Shown here one piece after another: positions 10,580 through 21,334 of a DNA stretch of 64,000 nt. Positions within the stretch are counted from its first letter, which is position 1, and every line of letters begins with the position of its first letter. A program made the position numbers and the translations under genes. This DNA is from Taxawa tesnikishii (nom. ined.) (lineage: Eukaryota > Ascomycota > Dothideomycetes > Dothideales): positions 1,054,001 to 1,118,000 of the forward strand of contig JAPDRO010000010.1 in the NCBI GenBank assembly GCA_030247885.1, read 5' to 3'. The notes beneath the pieces were generated by a model that was not told the DNA's origin, did no database searches, and saw only the letters and a list, made by a program, of their open reading frames with translations.

Positions 10580-12455
10580 TCATTCTGATAGGTGCGCTGG
10601 TGCACGGATAGTTCTCCCTGACCTTGACCTGAGCTGTTTTGGTGCCTCTGGAGCACTTGGAGGTTCCTCTGTGACTACAGGCTTTGTAGGTACCTGTTGC
10701 TTCCTTGGTCTTCCTCTTGGCCTCTTGTTCTGAGCCTTCAGCTCCAATTCAGCCTGTCTCTGAGCCTTTTGGCCACCCTCTCTGCCTCCCTTTGAGCCTT
10801 CTTCAAAGCCTCAGAGGCCTTGCGAGCAGCTTGAGCCACAGCTCTGTCGTCACGCCTCTTTGAGCCTCCTGCTCCTTCCTGACCTTCTCAACAGCTCTCT
10901 CTTGAGCCCTCTGCTCTCTGTTCTCTCTCTCTTGCTCCTTCTCTTGCTCCCTCTGGTCTTGAAGCTCAAGGGCAGCCCTTACCTTGCTAGGGCTGAAAAG
11001 AATTGCTCCAGAGCCCTCACCAGCTCTAAACTGCTCAATCAACTTCTTACCACGCTTCCTCTTCTTCTTCTCATGCCTTAGAGCCTCCATTACCTGCTGC
11101 TTACTAAGCCTCTCAAGCGTGGCCTCTGCCCTGCTCTTCTGGAGATCATCACTAAGCCTCTTGATGACTTTCTTGGTCTTCCTGTCTACCGTCTTATTGA
11201 TGATTGCTCTTAGCTTTCTCATACCAGAAGGAGAGTCCCAACAAGCAGAAGGGCTGCTTGATGCCCCTCTGCTTGGCCCTCTTGGTGTTGGTTCTCTCTG
11301 GTTCCTTGCCTTGAGCTTACCAAGCACTAAAGCAGGGTCAAAGGGGAACAGGCCGGTCTTACTCCAGCTGGAAGCGATGTTCTTGTCTGTGAAGGCCTTG
11401 TGCCATGCTGGATAGAAGCACTTGAAGAAATCTCTCTTAGTCATCCTTGTCTGGCCTTCTGAGAGCCTAGTCTGCTGTTCAAGCAGCTGGCTGTAATAGG
11501 TGGCCAGAGGAGCGAAGCAACCAACATCTAGAGGCTGCAGTCTGTGTGTAGAGTGAGGAGGATACATAGCAACAAGGATCTTATGCTGCTAAGCCCATTC
11601 AAGGAACTTCAGAGTTACATGAGATCCATGACCATCAACAAACAACAGCCTCCAATCTCTCCTTGCCTTGTCTTGGGTTTTCTTGTCAAACAAGTCTTCC
11701 AGCCACTTGAAACCGATCTCATCAGAAGTCCAGCCACTTGGTGAAGAGGTAAACCAAGCTTGGTGTTCATTGCAGTTGAAGTCTTGGACCCATGAGTCTT
11801 GGATAGAGCCAGAAGTACTGTCATAGATCAAGAGAGGGGGTAAAGCTGTTCCATCCGCACATATCGTAGCCACAACTGTGATCCACTCTCTTGATCCATC
11901 TTAGCCAGCTCCAAGAAGCTTCTGAGATGCCCATAGGTCTCTTGGAAAAATTCGTTTAGCCTTGGTGATCCTTCCAAGAAGAAAGCCCTTCTCGTCCATG
12001 TTGTAGGTGTTCTCAGGCAGTATCCGGTACTCATCCATTTTCTTGCTAATGATGGAGAAATAGCGCTCAAAGGAAGCCACGGAGTCAGCTTGGTGCCTTT
12101 CCAGGTCCAGATTGTTGAGATATCGAGAGTCTAGCTCATCCTTGTGCCTCTCAACAAACCTTGAACACCAGTTATGCCCAGGAGCTCTTCCACCAAGCTG
12201 AGCGGCTATCTCAGCTACGATCGCTGGTGTAGGTGGAAGGCATCGATCACACAGCTGTCTGATATGCAGCAAAAGCTGCTGTTCTTGTTGCTGGTTCAGG
12301 AACCTGGAATCTTCAACGACTTGGCTCCTATCAGTGGTGATGCCCTTCCATCTTCTCCAGAGGGTCGATCTGACGAGTTTGTACTTTGCTGCTGTAGCAG
12401 CTACATTCGGAGAGTTAGAGACACGTAACTCAGCAATTGCTTCATCCATATTCAT
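10580..12455 (-). pseudogene. Fot/pogo-family DDE transposase, broken
   Basis: From the ATG at 12455 (MNMDEAIAEL) the protein has a psq-type helix-turn-helix (VAATAAKYKLVRSTLWRRW) and a CENP-B-like second DNA-binding domain. The DDE core residues are visible in YNMDEKGF, LLFVDGHGSH and HRLQPLDVGCF. The C-terminus is a long charged coiled coil rich in Glu, Gln, Arg and Lys, ending near an AT-hook-like KRPRGRPRK. The frame is held by two in-frame stops: a TAA near 11901 after LLGAG and a TAG near 11586 before QHKIL. Both fit Gln codons (CAA, CAG) changed by C-to-T. Near 10850 and 10755 the frame shifts twice in the coiled coil. These lesions make it non-autonomous. Confidence 0.88.
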
Positions 12456-12508
12456 TGTTTTGAGCAAGTTATCTTGAAATGAGCGTCAATTGTTGTTGCA
12501 TGAAACGC

Positions 12509-12549
12509 GTTGCACGCGGTGGGTCTGTGCACACAGTGGGGAAGACTTC
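12509..12549. repeat. Right terminal inverted repeat of the Fot/pogo element
   Basis: Reverse complement of 10422-10462 with one mismatch; followed by TA at 12550-12551. Confidence 0.93.
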
Positions 12550-12762
12550 TAGACAGATGACTCACCGTCGAAGTTTCAGACGACCTACCGTCCCCGGCCC
12601 GTGTCAGGATATGCACATACAAGTGTTTAGGACAAAAACCCGCAGACTAATAGTCCAAAAGTCGATATCCGGTGCTTGACTGAAGTATAGAACACAACAC
12701 AATCTATGGATCAAACCAACTTCCCACCAAAAACCCCAGCACTCCTCCTGCGTCCCTCAATT

Positions 12763-13128
12763 CTACCCGCAATCAACAGCATTGTAGTACACCCCGTTGT
12801 ACTCGTACTGTCCCGCGTGTGTATGGACACCTTCGTTCCCAAGTTGGCACTGATCGATGATGTTCTGGAAGGCGTTCCAACAAGTCTGCTGAGTATCCAC
12901 GCCAGTCCACCTAAGATAGCCTCTCGTCCCAGGAACCGTGTAGAGGCCAGGTGTCTTCCATCTGTTAAGGGAGCCGCCGCAGACTTCCTGACGAGCGGCA
13001 TACATCTGTTCGCGTTTGGCACCGCCTTGAACACAGGAGCTAGACCCTCCACAGCTGGCAGCATAGGTCGAGGTGGTAAGCCAGCCGGTAAGGAGCAGTA
13101 GACTGCTTGCTTGGAGAGTGAGATGCAT
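12763..13128 (-). CDS. Small secreted six-cysteine protein, copy 1
   Basis: The 121-residue protein starts with a clear signal peptide (basic-free start, LLLLTGWL core, cleavage likely after STYA). The mature part is about 99 residues with six cysteines, in the order ASC, SSC, EVC, TCW, DQC, VDC, enough for three disulphides. Tyr, Gly and Gln are frequent. It is about 85% identical to the divergent copy at 14773-15141; most differences lie in the first 15 mature residues and around KTPGLYTVPGTRG. Such size and cysteine pattern suit a secreted effector-like or antimicrobial protein, but no named family was recognised. No intron is needed. Confidence 0.85.
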   Translation of the reverse strand: MHLTLQASSLLLLTGWLTTSTYAASCGGSSSCVQGGAKREQMYAARQEVCGGSLNRWKTPGLYTVPGTRGYLRWTGVDTQQTCWNAFQNIIDQCQLGNEGVHTHAGQYEYNGVYYNAVDCG

Positions 13129-13399
13129 GTTTTCTCGGCGTGAAGTCTCGAATGAATTTGTTGGGTTGGTTTGCTGAATTCGTTGAGCTGGTTTGCTGAT
13201 GTTGTAGAGTGCAATGAAGTTTGTCGACGGTGAAGGCGGGCTTAGATGAGTGACGACCAGTGTGACAACCTCGTGAATATATGACCCTCGTCAACGCTTG
13301 CCATGTAGTACTTACAAGTGCATCGGCAATTGAGGCCAACGATCGTGCCGTGGTCGTTATTGTCATCTTTTAGATCAGAACACTAGTGCTTAGTCAGAT
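12763..13399. repeat. Left arm of an inverted duplication
   Basis: Gene copy 1 and its roughly 270 base upstream region are repeated in reverse at 14523-15141. Similarity stops close to the stop codon on one side and at CTATCTGAC near 13399 on the other. Confidence 0.85.
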
Positions 13400-14522
13400 A
13401 GTGATAACAATAACGTAAACCGCGGGGAAGCGAGACAGACGGGGAAGCGACACACTAAGCCTATCTGCGTAGATAAAAGCTCTGTAAAAGAAAGACTTTA
13501 GCTCCAAGGAAGAAAAACTAAGACATATTAAGTTAGCTGTCTCGCTTTGGACAAACTTCTTAGGTAAGATGCAGCTGCTTTTGCTTATTCCAGTAGTGTT
13601 ACCAAGAACGGGCCATTGCAATCTAGACTAGTGTTAGTGCTGCTCGAGACGGTAAGTGACATACTAGGCAACATGAAGCAAATGATGGCCGCCGAATCCA
13701 CACGCTTACTTCTGCCTGCTATGTCTTCGTAGTCTTTCAAGATGCACTATAAGGACGAGTCTTACTATTCGGTCTTCTTGCCAATGTGGTCTCGTTCTTG
13801 CTAATGTGATGTTGTCGTTAGGGTGATGCTTTACTACATTGAGTCGCATGCTAATTGAGGTCTCGTCATAAAGCCCTTACCTAGTGATTACAGGCAACTG
13901 CGGGGAATGAGGAGTCGTGCTAAACATGGTAACGTGTAAGCGAGTACCTAAACACTATTGTAGGGGAGTTGCTCCCTGTCTTCTCGTTCGTGTGATTTCC
14001 CTTGGGCACTTAGCATTTTGCGGGTACCTTAGCTTGGATCAGCGGAGAGACTAGCGGTCAAGGTGGCTAATTGCACATGCCGCTTCCTGGAGGCTTCCAA
14101 TTTATCGCTAGCAGGACATATCGACCAATGTGGATTGGGGTATCGGAAAAGGTTCCCTAAGAAGTCTTAGAGTGGTGCTAAAGTATTGCTTATCGTCAGA
14201 CGCAAGCACTCACAGGACGGCTTACACTAGACTTGGCATGGGGCCTCTGCGCAGCAGGCACTACTAAGACGACAGTATGTCAACAAAACTGATAGTTGAG
14301 CAGACCAGGGAAACGTGTAAGATCTAAAGCTTACGTCCAAGTCAAGCTCTACTAGAGGCGTCATTTTACTAGAAAAGATTGACTTATAAGCTTCAAGCTT
14401 CCGCTCTGACAGGCAAATCCTGTGTGACAATGACTGCAGATATAACCTTAAGCTGATACTGTAATAGGAAATGCTAAACGAGCGAGGAGCAAAACGGTAC
14501 TAATGACTTACGACTGTCATCT
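13400..14522. other. Spacer between the inverted arms, holds one pogo-type end
   Basis: At 13411 a TA is followed by ACGTAAACC and two 17 bp-spaced motifs (GCGGGGAAGCGAGACAG and ACGGGGAAGCGACACAC), the left end of a pogo-subfamily element. No matching right end is visible before the second arm. The interior has no convincing frame. Confidence 0.6.
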
Positions 14523-15141
14523 CTATCTGACCAAGCACTAGTGTCCCGACCTTAAAGATGACAATGATGACCACGGCACGATCGTTGGCCTCAATTGCCG
14601 ACACGCTTCGTGTACGCTCAATGGCAAGCGTCGACGAGGGTCATATATTCACGGGGTTGTCACACTGGTCGTCACTCCTCTAAGCCCGCCTTCACCAACG
14701 ATAAACTCCACTCCACTCTACAACGTCCACGAAACAGTTCGACAGATACTCGCGACCTCACATCGAGCAACCATGCATATCACTCTCCAAGCAAGCAGTC
14801 TGCTCCTCCTCACCGGCTGGCTCACCACCTCGACCTATGCTGCCAGCTGCACAGACTCCGGCTATTTTTGTACTTTTGGCGGTGCTACTCGCGACGAAAT
14901 GTATGCCGCACGTCAGGAAGTCTGCGGCGGCTCCCTTAACAGGTGGAGGTCACCTGGTCTCTATACCGTCCCTGGCAAAGGCGGTTATCTGCGGTGGAGC
15001 GGCGTGGATACTCAGCAGACTTGTTGGAACGCCTTCCAGAACATCATCGATCAGTGCCAACTTGGGAACGAAGGTGTCCATACACACGCGGGACAGTACG
15101 AGTACAACGGGGTGTACTACAATGCTGTCGACTGTGAGTAG
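14523..15141. repeat. Right arm of the inverted duplication
   Basis: Mirror of 12763-13399, including the shared promoter-proximal block ACGGCACGATCGTTGGCCTC. Confidence 0.85.
14773..15141 (+). CDS. Small secreted six-cysteine protein, copy 2
   Basis: The 122-residue protein has the same signal peptide as copy 1 (MHITLQASSLLLLTGWL, cleavage after STYA) and six cysteines at matching positions, with one extra residue between the first two. The C-terminal 60 residues, from GVDTQQTCWNAF to YYNAVDC, are almost unchanged between copies, whereas the first mature segment differs (CTDSGYFCTFGG versus CGGSSSCVQGG). The two genes are head to head, about 1.64 kb apart, and each keeps its own copy of the upstream region, so they may be co-regulated. 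Function is unknown; a secreted role in host or competitor interaction is inference. Confidence 0.87.
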   Translation: MHITLQASSLLLLTGWLTTSTYAASCTDSGYFCTFGGATRDEMYAARQEVCGGSLNRWRSPGLYTVPGKGGYLRWSGVDTQQTCWNAFQNIIDQCQLGNEGVHTHAGQYEYNGVYYNAVDCE

Positions 15142-15187
15142 GATGGACGGATGCGTGCATGTGCGAGGAGATAATCCGGAGACGTGA

Positions 15188-15203
15188 GGGTTAGGGTTAG
15201 GGG
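15188..15203 (+). repeat. Interstitial telomere-like repeat
   Basis: Two and a half units of the fungal telomere motif TTAGGG (GGGTTAGGGTTAGGGG) lie 46 bases beyond the stop of secreted-protein copy 2. Confidence 0.7.
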
Positions 15204-17173
15204 TTTAATACTACAGACTATTTTGGCTGCCTGCTACCGTACACTTGACTGCTCGCCAATAGGGGAACTAGTGTTCCCAAGAGACTCGACGCAGCGGCAC
15301 CACGCGAAATTCTCTCACTCACAAGGAAGTTTCCTGGATTGATCCTAGAAGCATGTGACAATAAATTGAACAAGTGCCTTGCCCTTTGCCGCTCACAAGA
15401 GCGCTTCTCCTACCAGTGGACAGTAACCGTCCCGCGCATGGATGCAAATCTCCTCTTTCCCTCCACATACGAACAGTTCCACGCATATTCAGGCAGTGTG
15501 GATCAGAACGAGGTCGACTGCATACCCGCATGACGAGATCCGAATAAGCTGCCGCCTAAGGGACGGTCTTGATCCCAGTCAACGGAGTGGGAGACGGTCA
15601 GGAGCGTTCAGATAACCCGCCGCTTCATGATACGGGGTTCGCGCCCAGTCCACCCATCTAAGGTGGCAACCCAATCTGAGTGCGGTGGTCTTACGAACGG
15701 GAGGTCCGGTTTTGTGGTAAAGGTCCGTCCTCTAGGAGTTTGAGAAGCAAGGCTGGTCCTGCCCCGCGTAGCCGAATCCAAAGAGTGCCGGCCTAATACC
15801 GGTTCTCGAGACCAAGGTCCAGCGCGTCCAGTTTACACCAAGTTCCTCCCAGGATGCCTCCCATCCCGCGGCTGGTTCTTCGAGGTGGCTTCGTCGCCCT
15901 CTCCCCAACGCCTCCCTTTGTCTTTCGACCGTACAACCCCGCCGTCTTTCTCCCACAAAGAGTCCCACTCGAAAGGTTCCCCCAAAGGTAAAGGTTCTGC
16001 TAGTAGGCCAACACCTGACAGCATTCGTCCTCTTCCTCGTTTCCTTTCTCCCCTACGTGCCTAGTGGCCGACTTGAACCCTACTCGACGCTCCAGTTACT
16101 TCTAGTTCGTTGTCTTAGGGTTCCTGTCGAGGCTGTGACCGGCATGTTAGAATCCAGCCTTCGGAGCCTATTTCCGGGTCGTATCTAACCTCCCGACCTC
16201 GAGATATTCTCCTCCTAGGGCCTTAACGCGTTACCTAGGCACGAACGTGTCGTCCCCTCCCCGTCGTCCGCGTCCCCATCTGCCGGCTGCAGCCCACGAG
16301 CCGGTTGATTTTAACGCCTTCCCAAGGCAAAGTATGACGTCACACTTTGGGTGGCCACTCAAGGACCGACGTCATCGTGCTACTCTAGTATTCTTCTCTG
16401 GAACGCGTCGCGTTCCAGAAGAATCTACCGGCTAACGCTAAGTTGCATGCTTGGAACGCGTCGAACTTCCCACGACACCCCGCCTGCTGACCGGGTGCAT
16501 GACTGGAACGCGTCGCGTTTGGAACACGTTCCAGTCCGTGCAGCTTTCCCTGGAAAGGCTAATGTTGCGTTTATGGAACACGTCGTGCTTCCAAAGCCTT
16601 CATTTCCCTTGATGCTTTCCCTATTTCATACACTATAGCTTTTACGTGCGACCGAACGATGCGTGTTCGTTATGTTCGCAGATGTATCTTTACGTTCTGT
16701 CTCTGCAGTGACCGTGCTGTGGAACTGGAAGTAGACTCGCGGCATCCACACCAGCTCACCTCGAGTTAACTTAGTGATTACTGCGTTTTTGAAGACAACA
16801 ACAAAGAGCTACAAAGGGCTACAAGGCACACATGCTCACTTAGGATAGGTCAAGTTGATCCAGATACACTGGGCCCGCTCATCTGAATAATCTCGTCGTT
16901 ACAGTTCTTTGACCCTCTCACTTCTGCTGTCGACTTGGTAGTTTCCTTTCGCACAGAGTTGAGAGCTGCCATCTACTGAGGTTGCTGAGACGGCTAACGA
17001 TATGCCTTATTGCGCGTACTCCATACACAAGCAATACACACGATGATACACCTTCTCACGTCACAAGGACTGGTGTAGTGCGGACACGTCACATGCCAGC
17101 ATCACCTGACTAAGAGCCAGCACGTAAACCCGATTTCCGCATGCGATATTTTCCGCTCCCTCCCCTTGATCTT
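15204..17173. other. No supported gene; old repeat sequence
   Basis: A Ser/Pro-rich frame on the plus strand around 15830-16060 (SPQRLPLSFDRTTPPSF) looks protein-like but has no start and no recognised family. The part from 16398 is a dispersed repeat listed separately. From 16700 to 17170 nothing stands out. Confidence 0.4.
16398..16640 (+). repeat. Dispersed repeat with GGAACGCGTCG palindromes, copy 1
   Basis: The block contains several variants of TGGAACGCGTCG; at 16398-16418 they form a 21 bp near-perfect palindrome around a central T. Shared words such as AATCTACCGGCTAACGCTAA and ACACGTTCCAGTCCGTGCAG link it to 47160-47350 in the same orientation. Its parent element is unknown. Confidence 0.75.
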
Positions 17174-17749
17174 TCAGCACCAGTCCAAGAGAAGTTTCGC
17201 CGCCTCTTGCAAGTCAGTGGATGTGTACGTCTGACTCTGGATGATGATGTCGTAAGCGGAGAATGCATGTCCCACTCTGGTACCACAGTGGATGCAGGAG
17301 AAAGTCACATCGCCTGCATCGGCGCGCATGCTGTGCATCGCATCCAAGACAGCGGTGGCAAAGCTCGCTTGACTGGCCAGACTGTCTTCCGGATTGACGT
17401 CCTTGATCTCCACAACAGACTCGCAGTTGACCGTGAGGACAGCGCCAGCTCGGCGAAGCCAGGCAAGATGCGTGTCGGTCAGGCCGACTGCTGGAACATA
17501 GGGAACGTGCCGGATACGTGCGTGATACCGGCTGAGTGTTCGACCAAGGATCTCGAAGGGGTCTGTAGCCTCTAGCGATGTTGATGCCGAACCGACAAGT
17601 GGTGGCATGACGGGAGTGAACAGCACAACCAGCGCTTCCTCCGACATGTTGCGAAGGGTATGCATGCTCCAGTCGGACGACTTGAGGAAGCGTACAGAGG
17701 GCTGCGGTTCTGGCGACGTCAGAGAAGGCGACTGCCTGGCTTGTGCCAT
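17174..17749 (-). CDS. Conserved-looking fungal protein, function unknown
   Basis: A single uninterrupted frame of 191 residues runs from ATG 17749 to a stop at 17174. Its middle reads EEALVVLFTPVMPPL, DPFEILGRTLSRYHARIRHVPYVP and GLTDTHLAWLRRAGAVL, the regular texture of a folded soluble protein. I have a weak memory of similar hypothetical proteins in other ascomycetes. There is a CIHC pair near residue 157 but no full zinc motif, and no signal peptide or membrane segment. Upstream exons cannot be excluded. Both flanks are decayed sequence, so this stands out as a retained gene. Confidence 0.6.
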   Translation of the reverse strand: MAQARQSPSLTSPEPQPSVRFLKSSDWSMHTLRNMSEEALVVLFTPVMPPLVGSASTSLEATDPFEILGRTLSRYHARIRHVPYVPAVGLTDTHLAWLRRAGAVLTVNCESVVEIKDVNPEDSLASQASFATAVLDAMHSMRADAGDVTFSCIHCGTRVGHAFSAYDIIIQSQTYTSTDLQEAAKLLLDWC

Positions 17750-20225
17750 GACCGCGATCTTCGTGAGACAGACTGTAGTCTCAGATCAGTAACCGACATG
17801 ACGGAGCGGTTGTGTAGGTGTTTCCGATCCTGTGAAAACGCGCATCGCTTGGACATGGGAACGATGCTCGTAGGTACGAGATGACCAAGGGACGTAGAGA
17901 CAGATGACGCTTCGGGTCCAAGAGGTATGCTAACCTGGACTGATTACTGCCGCTGTCTCGGGGAGCTGTCGGAGACGTTTACGGATGAGCCGCGGTCTTC
18001 TGATCACGAAGAGTCAGACTGCAAGTACAATGCACTGAGAGGACACCAGCGCAACAAACGCCTTGTGTCGAGTACGTGAGACCGTTAAGAGTCACTTCTG
18101 TCTACTGTTTCTCTGGATGGGGGAGGACAATATGTGACGCTGTGTAACGAAGCTATGTGGACATGGTCTGCAGTCGGGTTGCGAACTGATCTGTCGTGAA
18201 TGGGTGCAGTAACCCTCTTCGAAAACCGTTCGGACCCTTCCCAGTTACCGGCGCAACCTCCATCCCTATCAGCCCCCGGGCTCGTTCGTAACCTTTGTCA
18301 CTTCCCTCGTCAGCTCTCTAAAGCTGAACCACTCCACGACCGGACTGCGTCTGCCCCATAAACCCCACCATCAGTAATCCTTCCCCTGCTGCTAGTGCTA
18401 GAGTGCGGTAAATGACAAGAAGTATGCGTTTGTATATCACTAGCGGCGTACTTGCACTGCCTACCAGGGTCTTTTTGTTATCGCCTCCCATGCTTTCTCG
18501 ACGTTGGCGTTCTCGTGCTGTAGACGTTGCATGTCTTGCCTTGCCCTTCTATGGACGTCTTCTGGCCACTTCTTTGCACATTTGATGAGAGAGTCATGTC
18601 GTTGGTTATCTGGCAAAGTTCGAGGGACACGATCCACTCTGAGTCTTGTTCATCGATCTTAGTCATTCAACGGTAACGATGCAGACTACTTACGCTCTGA
18701 TATAGACGGCTTGCGCTGAGCTGAGCGAGTGCTGCTGCGACAGCAAGGTGTTAGCGCCGTATTTCCTCGCGAAGCCGACGGCCTGTACGGAGCGTTATCT
18801 GGCTTCTCCTTAGCCCGTGTTTCTTGTTTTCTGAACTTGGTCTCCCGACCTTTGCTCAACTCTTCTTCCGGTTGCGCGGTCGTCACGCCCATTCGATCTT
18901 CCTAGCGCGCCTCTTTTCCTTCACGTGTCGCTTCTGGCCGTATGATTACTCCTGCGCTCTTCACACTTCATTGAACATGCCGGCCAGCTCTTGTAACGAG
19001 ATCGCAGCGTCCAAGGCAATAGAATTGTCTGACTCGACGAAGTCGTTCGGCAACAGGCCCCAGAGAGGCGAGCGCATCGTTCCACCCTTTGCATTGCCGA
19101 TCTCGCCTCAGAACGGTTCGTTGGGTATCCCCGCTTCAACATCGCCGACAATGCCGTCTCCCGTCTCTTGCAGGCAAGGGCGTCAAAGGCTTAGTGTAGC
19201 TTCTTAGCCGATCCTCCTCCTTCTCCTCCTCCTTTTCTTCTTTCCTGGCGCCTCGTACTCAAGATACAGTCCGATCACGCGTCATACATCATGAAGCGAA
19301 CCCACAATGCGAGGATGGGCTAGCCTTGACAAGTCTTTGCGCGCTGGCTATACGGCACCTCGACGATGACAAGGGCAAACTTGCAGCCAAGATAACCGAT
19401 GATGCCATCCGGCGACCGCTTAATGACATCGTCTGTGTCGCTTCCAGAATTCGAGTAGATCATTGTGTCCTCACCTGCTTCGAGCTTCCATATTCACCCT
19501 GCCACTTCTGGGTGTTGTTAAGCCGACTGCTCCCCTAGGGCCTCGATCTTGTTTAGTACGGTCAGAGCGACATCGAGTCCGAAGCATTTGTGTTTGGCTT
19601 TTGGCATGCGAAGGTCGTAGGCAGAGGTGTCGGACTCGTAGTCGCATCTGTGTTTGCGCATTAGCCAGTATCTTATGTGTCTACGAGTGCCTAGGTGCCT
19701 AGACTATGCCTAATCTTGTTCTCGTAAAAGCTCCAAAGCCCCTGCCGTCGCAGTTCTTCCTCAAGGCGGGCGAACGCCGCGGGCGGGCTTTGTGTTGAGC
19801 CCACAGCGGTTTGAATGCACTGAGATGACCCCTTCTGATCGCACGGATGCGCTCGACGATGGTGGTCACCGCCGCGCGGATTGCCAGCGATTGAGGCGGA
19901 GAGGGTGGAAGGGCAGGACCAAAAAGCACCGCAGTTTTCAGCGATGAGAAGCGCGAGGGCTTCAGAGACATCGAGGCGTATGGCTGAATGGATTTGGCAG
20001 CACTCTACATGCTGTATACGGACGAGCGATGTTGAGAGAGTGAACTATACACAGGTGTTTGATTGTAGTATTTACCGAGTCCGGTCTAGCCGAGCACTTC
20101 GACCCCGCGTCGTCCAGGTCCGATTATGCTTCTAGAAGAGACATTGTTGTTTCCTTTAACGTCATTATTTTTTCGGCCTAGCGTGAGACTGCACTCTAGC
20201 TTAGTCACTACAACTAGGAACGGTA
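17750..20225. other. Mostly decayed sequence
   Basis: On the minus strand, frames at 18686-18892 and about 18950-19200 look like remnants of one gene (KEKPDNAPYRPSASRG; DALASLWGLLPNDFVESDNS), without a complete model. A pyrimidine-rich simple stretch (CCTCCTCCTTCTCC) lies near 19215-19245. A minus frame at about 19720-19970 includes LEEELRRQGLWSFYENKI. None is assignable. Confidence 0.35.
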
Positions 20226-20770
20226 TTGCTATGGGAAGGAGGCCGGAAAAACTCTTCTCCTAGTCCGACGTTCAATCACTCTGTCGCGGATCCCATAACA
20301 CAACCGCGACCTTCGGACAGTTGGCAGGTAGACAGTAGACTACCGTCCATCTGCAATCCATGCAGAGGCCGTAGTCGTGTTAAGGGATCCGGAACCGGAT
20401 GGTTCAGCATCGGACCTTGGTTGGGAGATAGCTTTTTCCAGCCTCCTTCCCATTTCCCGTCTCCTGGATTGGTCGCAATGCCGTCCTTACTTATAGAGAG
20501 CAAGCCACGATGCAGCCTTACGCTATGGTGAAGGAGAGAGACTGCAAACACGTAGGTTGTGTTTGTGCATTATTCAAGACCTCATCCTCGGACCTCTTCT
20601 ACATGTAAACGTCTCAAGAGCGCCCGCATTCTAGAACGTGCATAGCAACTCCCTCTCTCGAGGCTTGTAGGAAAGCTATGAAGACATACGACACGCCAGA
20701 TAGGTCGTTTCTTGGCGAAGAGTGAGTACCAAAGAGCGACCTTGCGTACTTTCATCAGTATTGACCCGCG
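20226..20770 (+). pseudogene. Unnamed dispersed gene family, copy A (decayed)
   Basis: A plus-strand frame reads SPSPTFNHSVADP and later LGDSFFQPPSHFPSPGLVAMPSLL. A second frame further on reads LEACRKAMKTYDTPDRSF to a stop. The same order of blocks is found at 44560-45330 (plus), 47376-47930 (minus) and partly 63407-63740 (minus). Between copies the protein words are better kept than the DNA, which supports a once-coding family. No domain was recognised. Confidence 0.5.
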
Positions 20771-20839
20771 TATAGTGGTCAACCAACGTATCCTGCTAGA
20801 CGCAGATATCTGGCCGTACTTTTGTGTCGCTCGGGGAAA

Positions 20840-21080
20840 GCTTCGGAGAAGCGCACAACGTGTGTAACAACCCTTGCAATTCGTTGCAAACCCTCCAAAT
20901 CACGGTCGGCGGCCGCAAGCAAGTAGCTACGCGCGTGACGTACTTCGAAGCTGGAGGGTTGCATACTAGGACGTTAAATGCTAGACTGGATGATTGTTAC
21001 AATACTAGACCCAACAATCGTACATGTTGCTGTCTTATATGGATGTTTGGGATGACGCGCGATTCTTTACGACTCATAAT
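20840..21080 (+). repeat. Dispersed repeat, copy 1
   Basis: It shares long words with 48080-48270 in the same orientation, for example GGCCGCAAGCAAGTAGCTAC and ATGTTGCTGTCTTA. Both copies lie near members of the unnamed gene family. Confidence 0.7.
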
Positions 21081-21334
21081 GCTGCCTAGACCGAGGAGTT
21101 ATGCAGCGCAGGATGCATGTGTTCAAGCGGCAGACAAGAGTCCAGGCACCAGGCTTGGCGCGGATCCGCCATCCAGTTCTACTTGCGTTGGTGCACATAC
21201 CTAGGCTGATTTCCACATTGTCACCGCATCGCCGTGTTCGCGACACCGGGCAGTGAGTGCGAGAAGCCATGAAGGACGCACGAAATGACGGAGCGGCCCA
21301 CCTGCGGTCCATTGATGCAGACCCGATCATGGCT

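Larger units (their letters stand above)
10422..12549 (-). mobile_element. Complete Fot/pogo-type DNA transposon (2,128 bp)
   Basis: The element is bounded by TA dinucleotides at 10420-10421 and 12550-12551. Its 41 bp inverted repeats differ at a single position. Each end starts GAAGTCTTC and continues with two 17 bp-spaced copies of CCCACCGYGTGCA. It encodes one transposase on the minus strand. The near-perfect ends suggest recent insertion, although the transposase has already gained lesions. Confidence 0.93.

Noticed and set aside
16050-16080. Possible tRNA B-box (GGTTCAAGTC on the minus strand)
   Set aside because: No matching A-box or cloverleaf stems could be found around it.
17141-17575. 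Plus-strand frame of 144 codons
   Set aside because: It is the shadow of the better minus-strand gene at 17174-17749.
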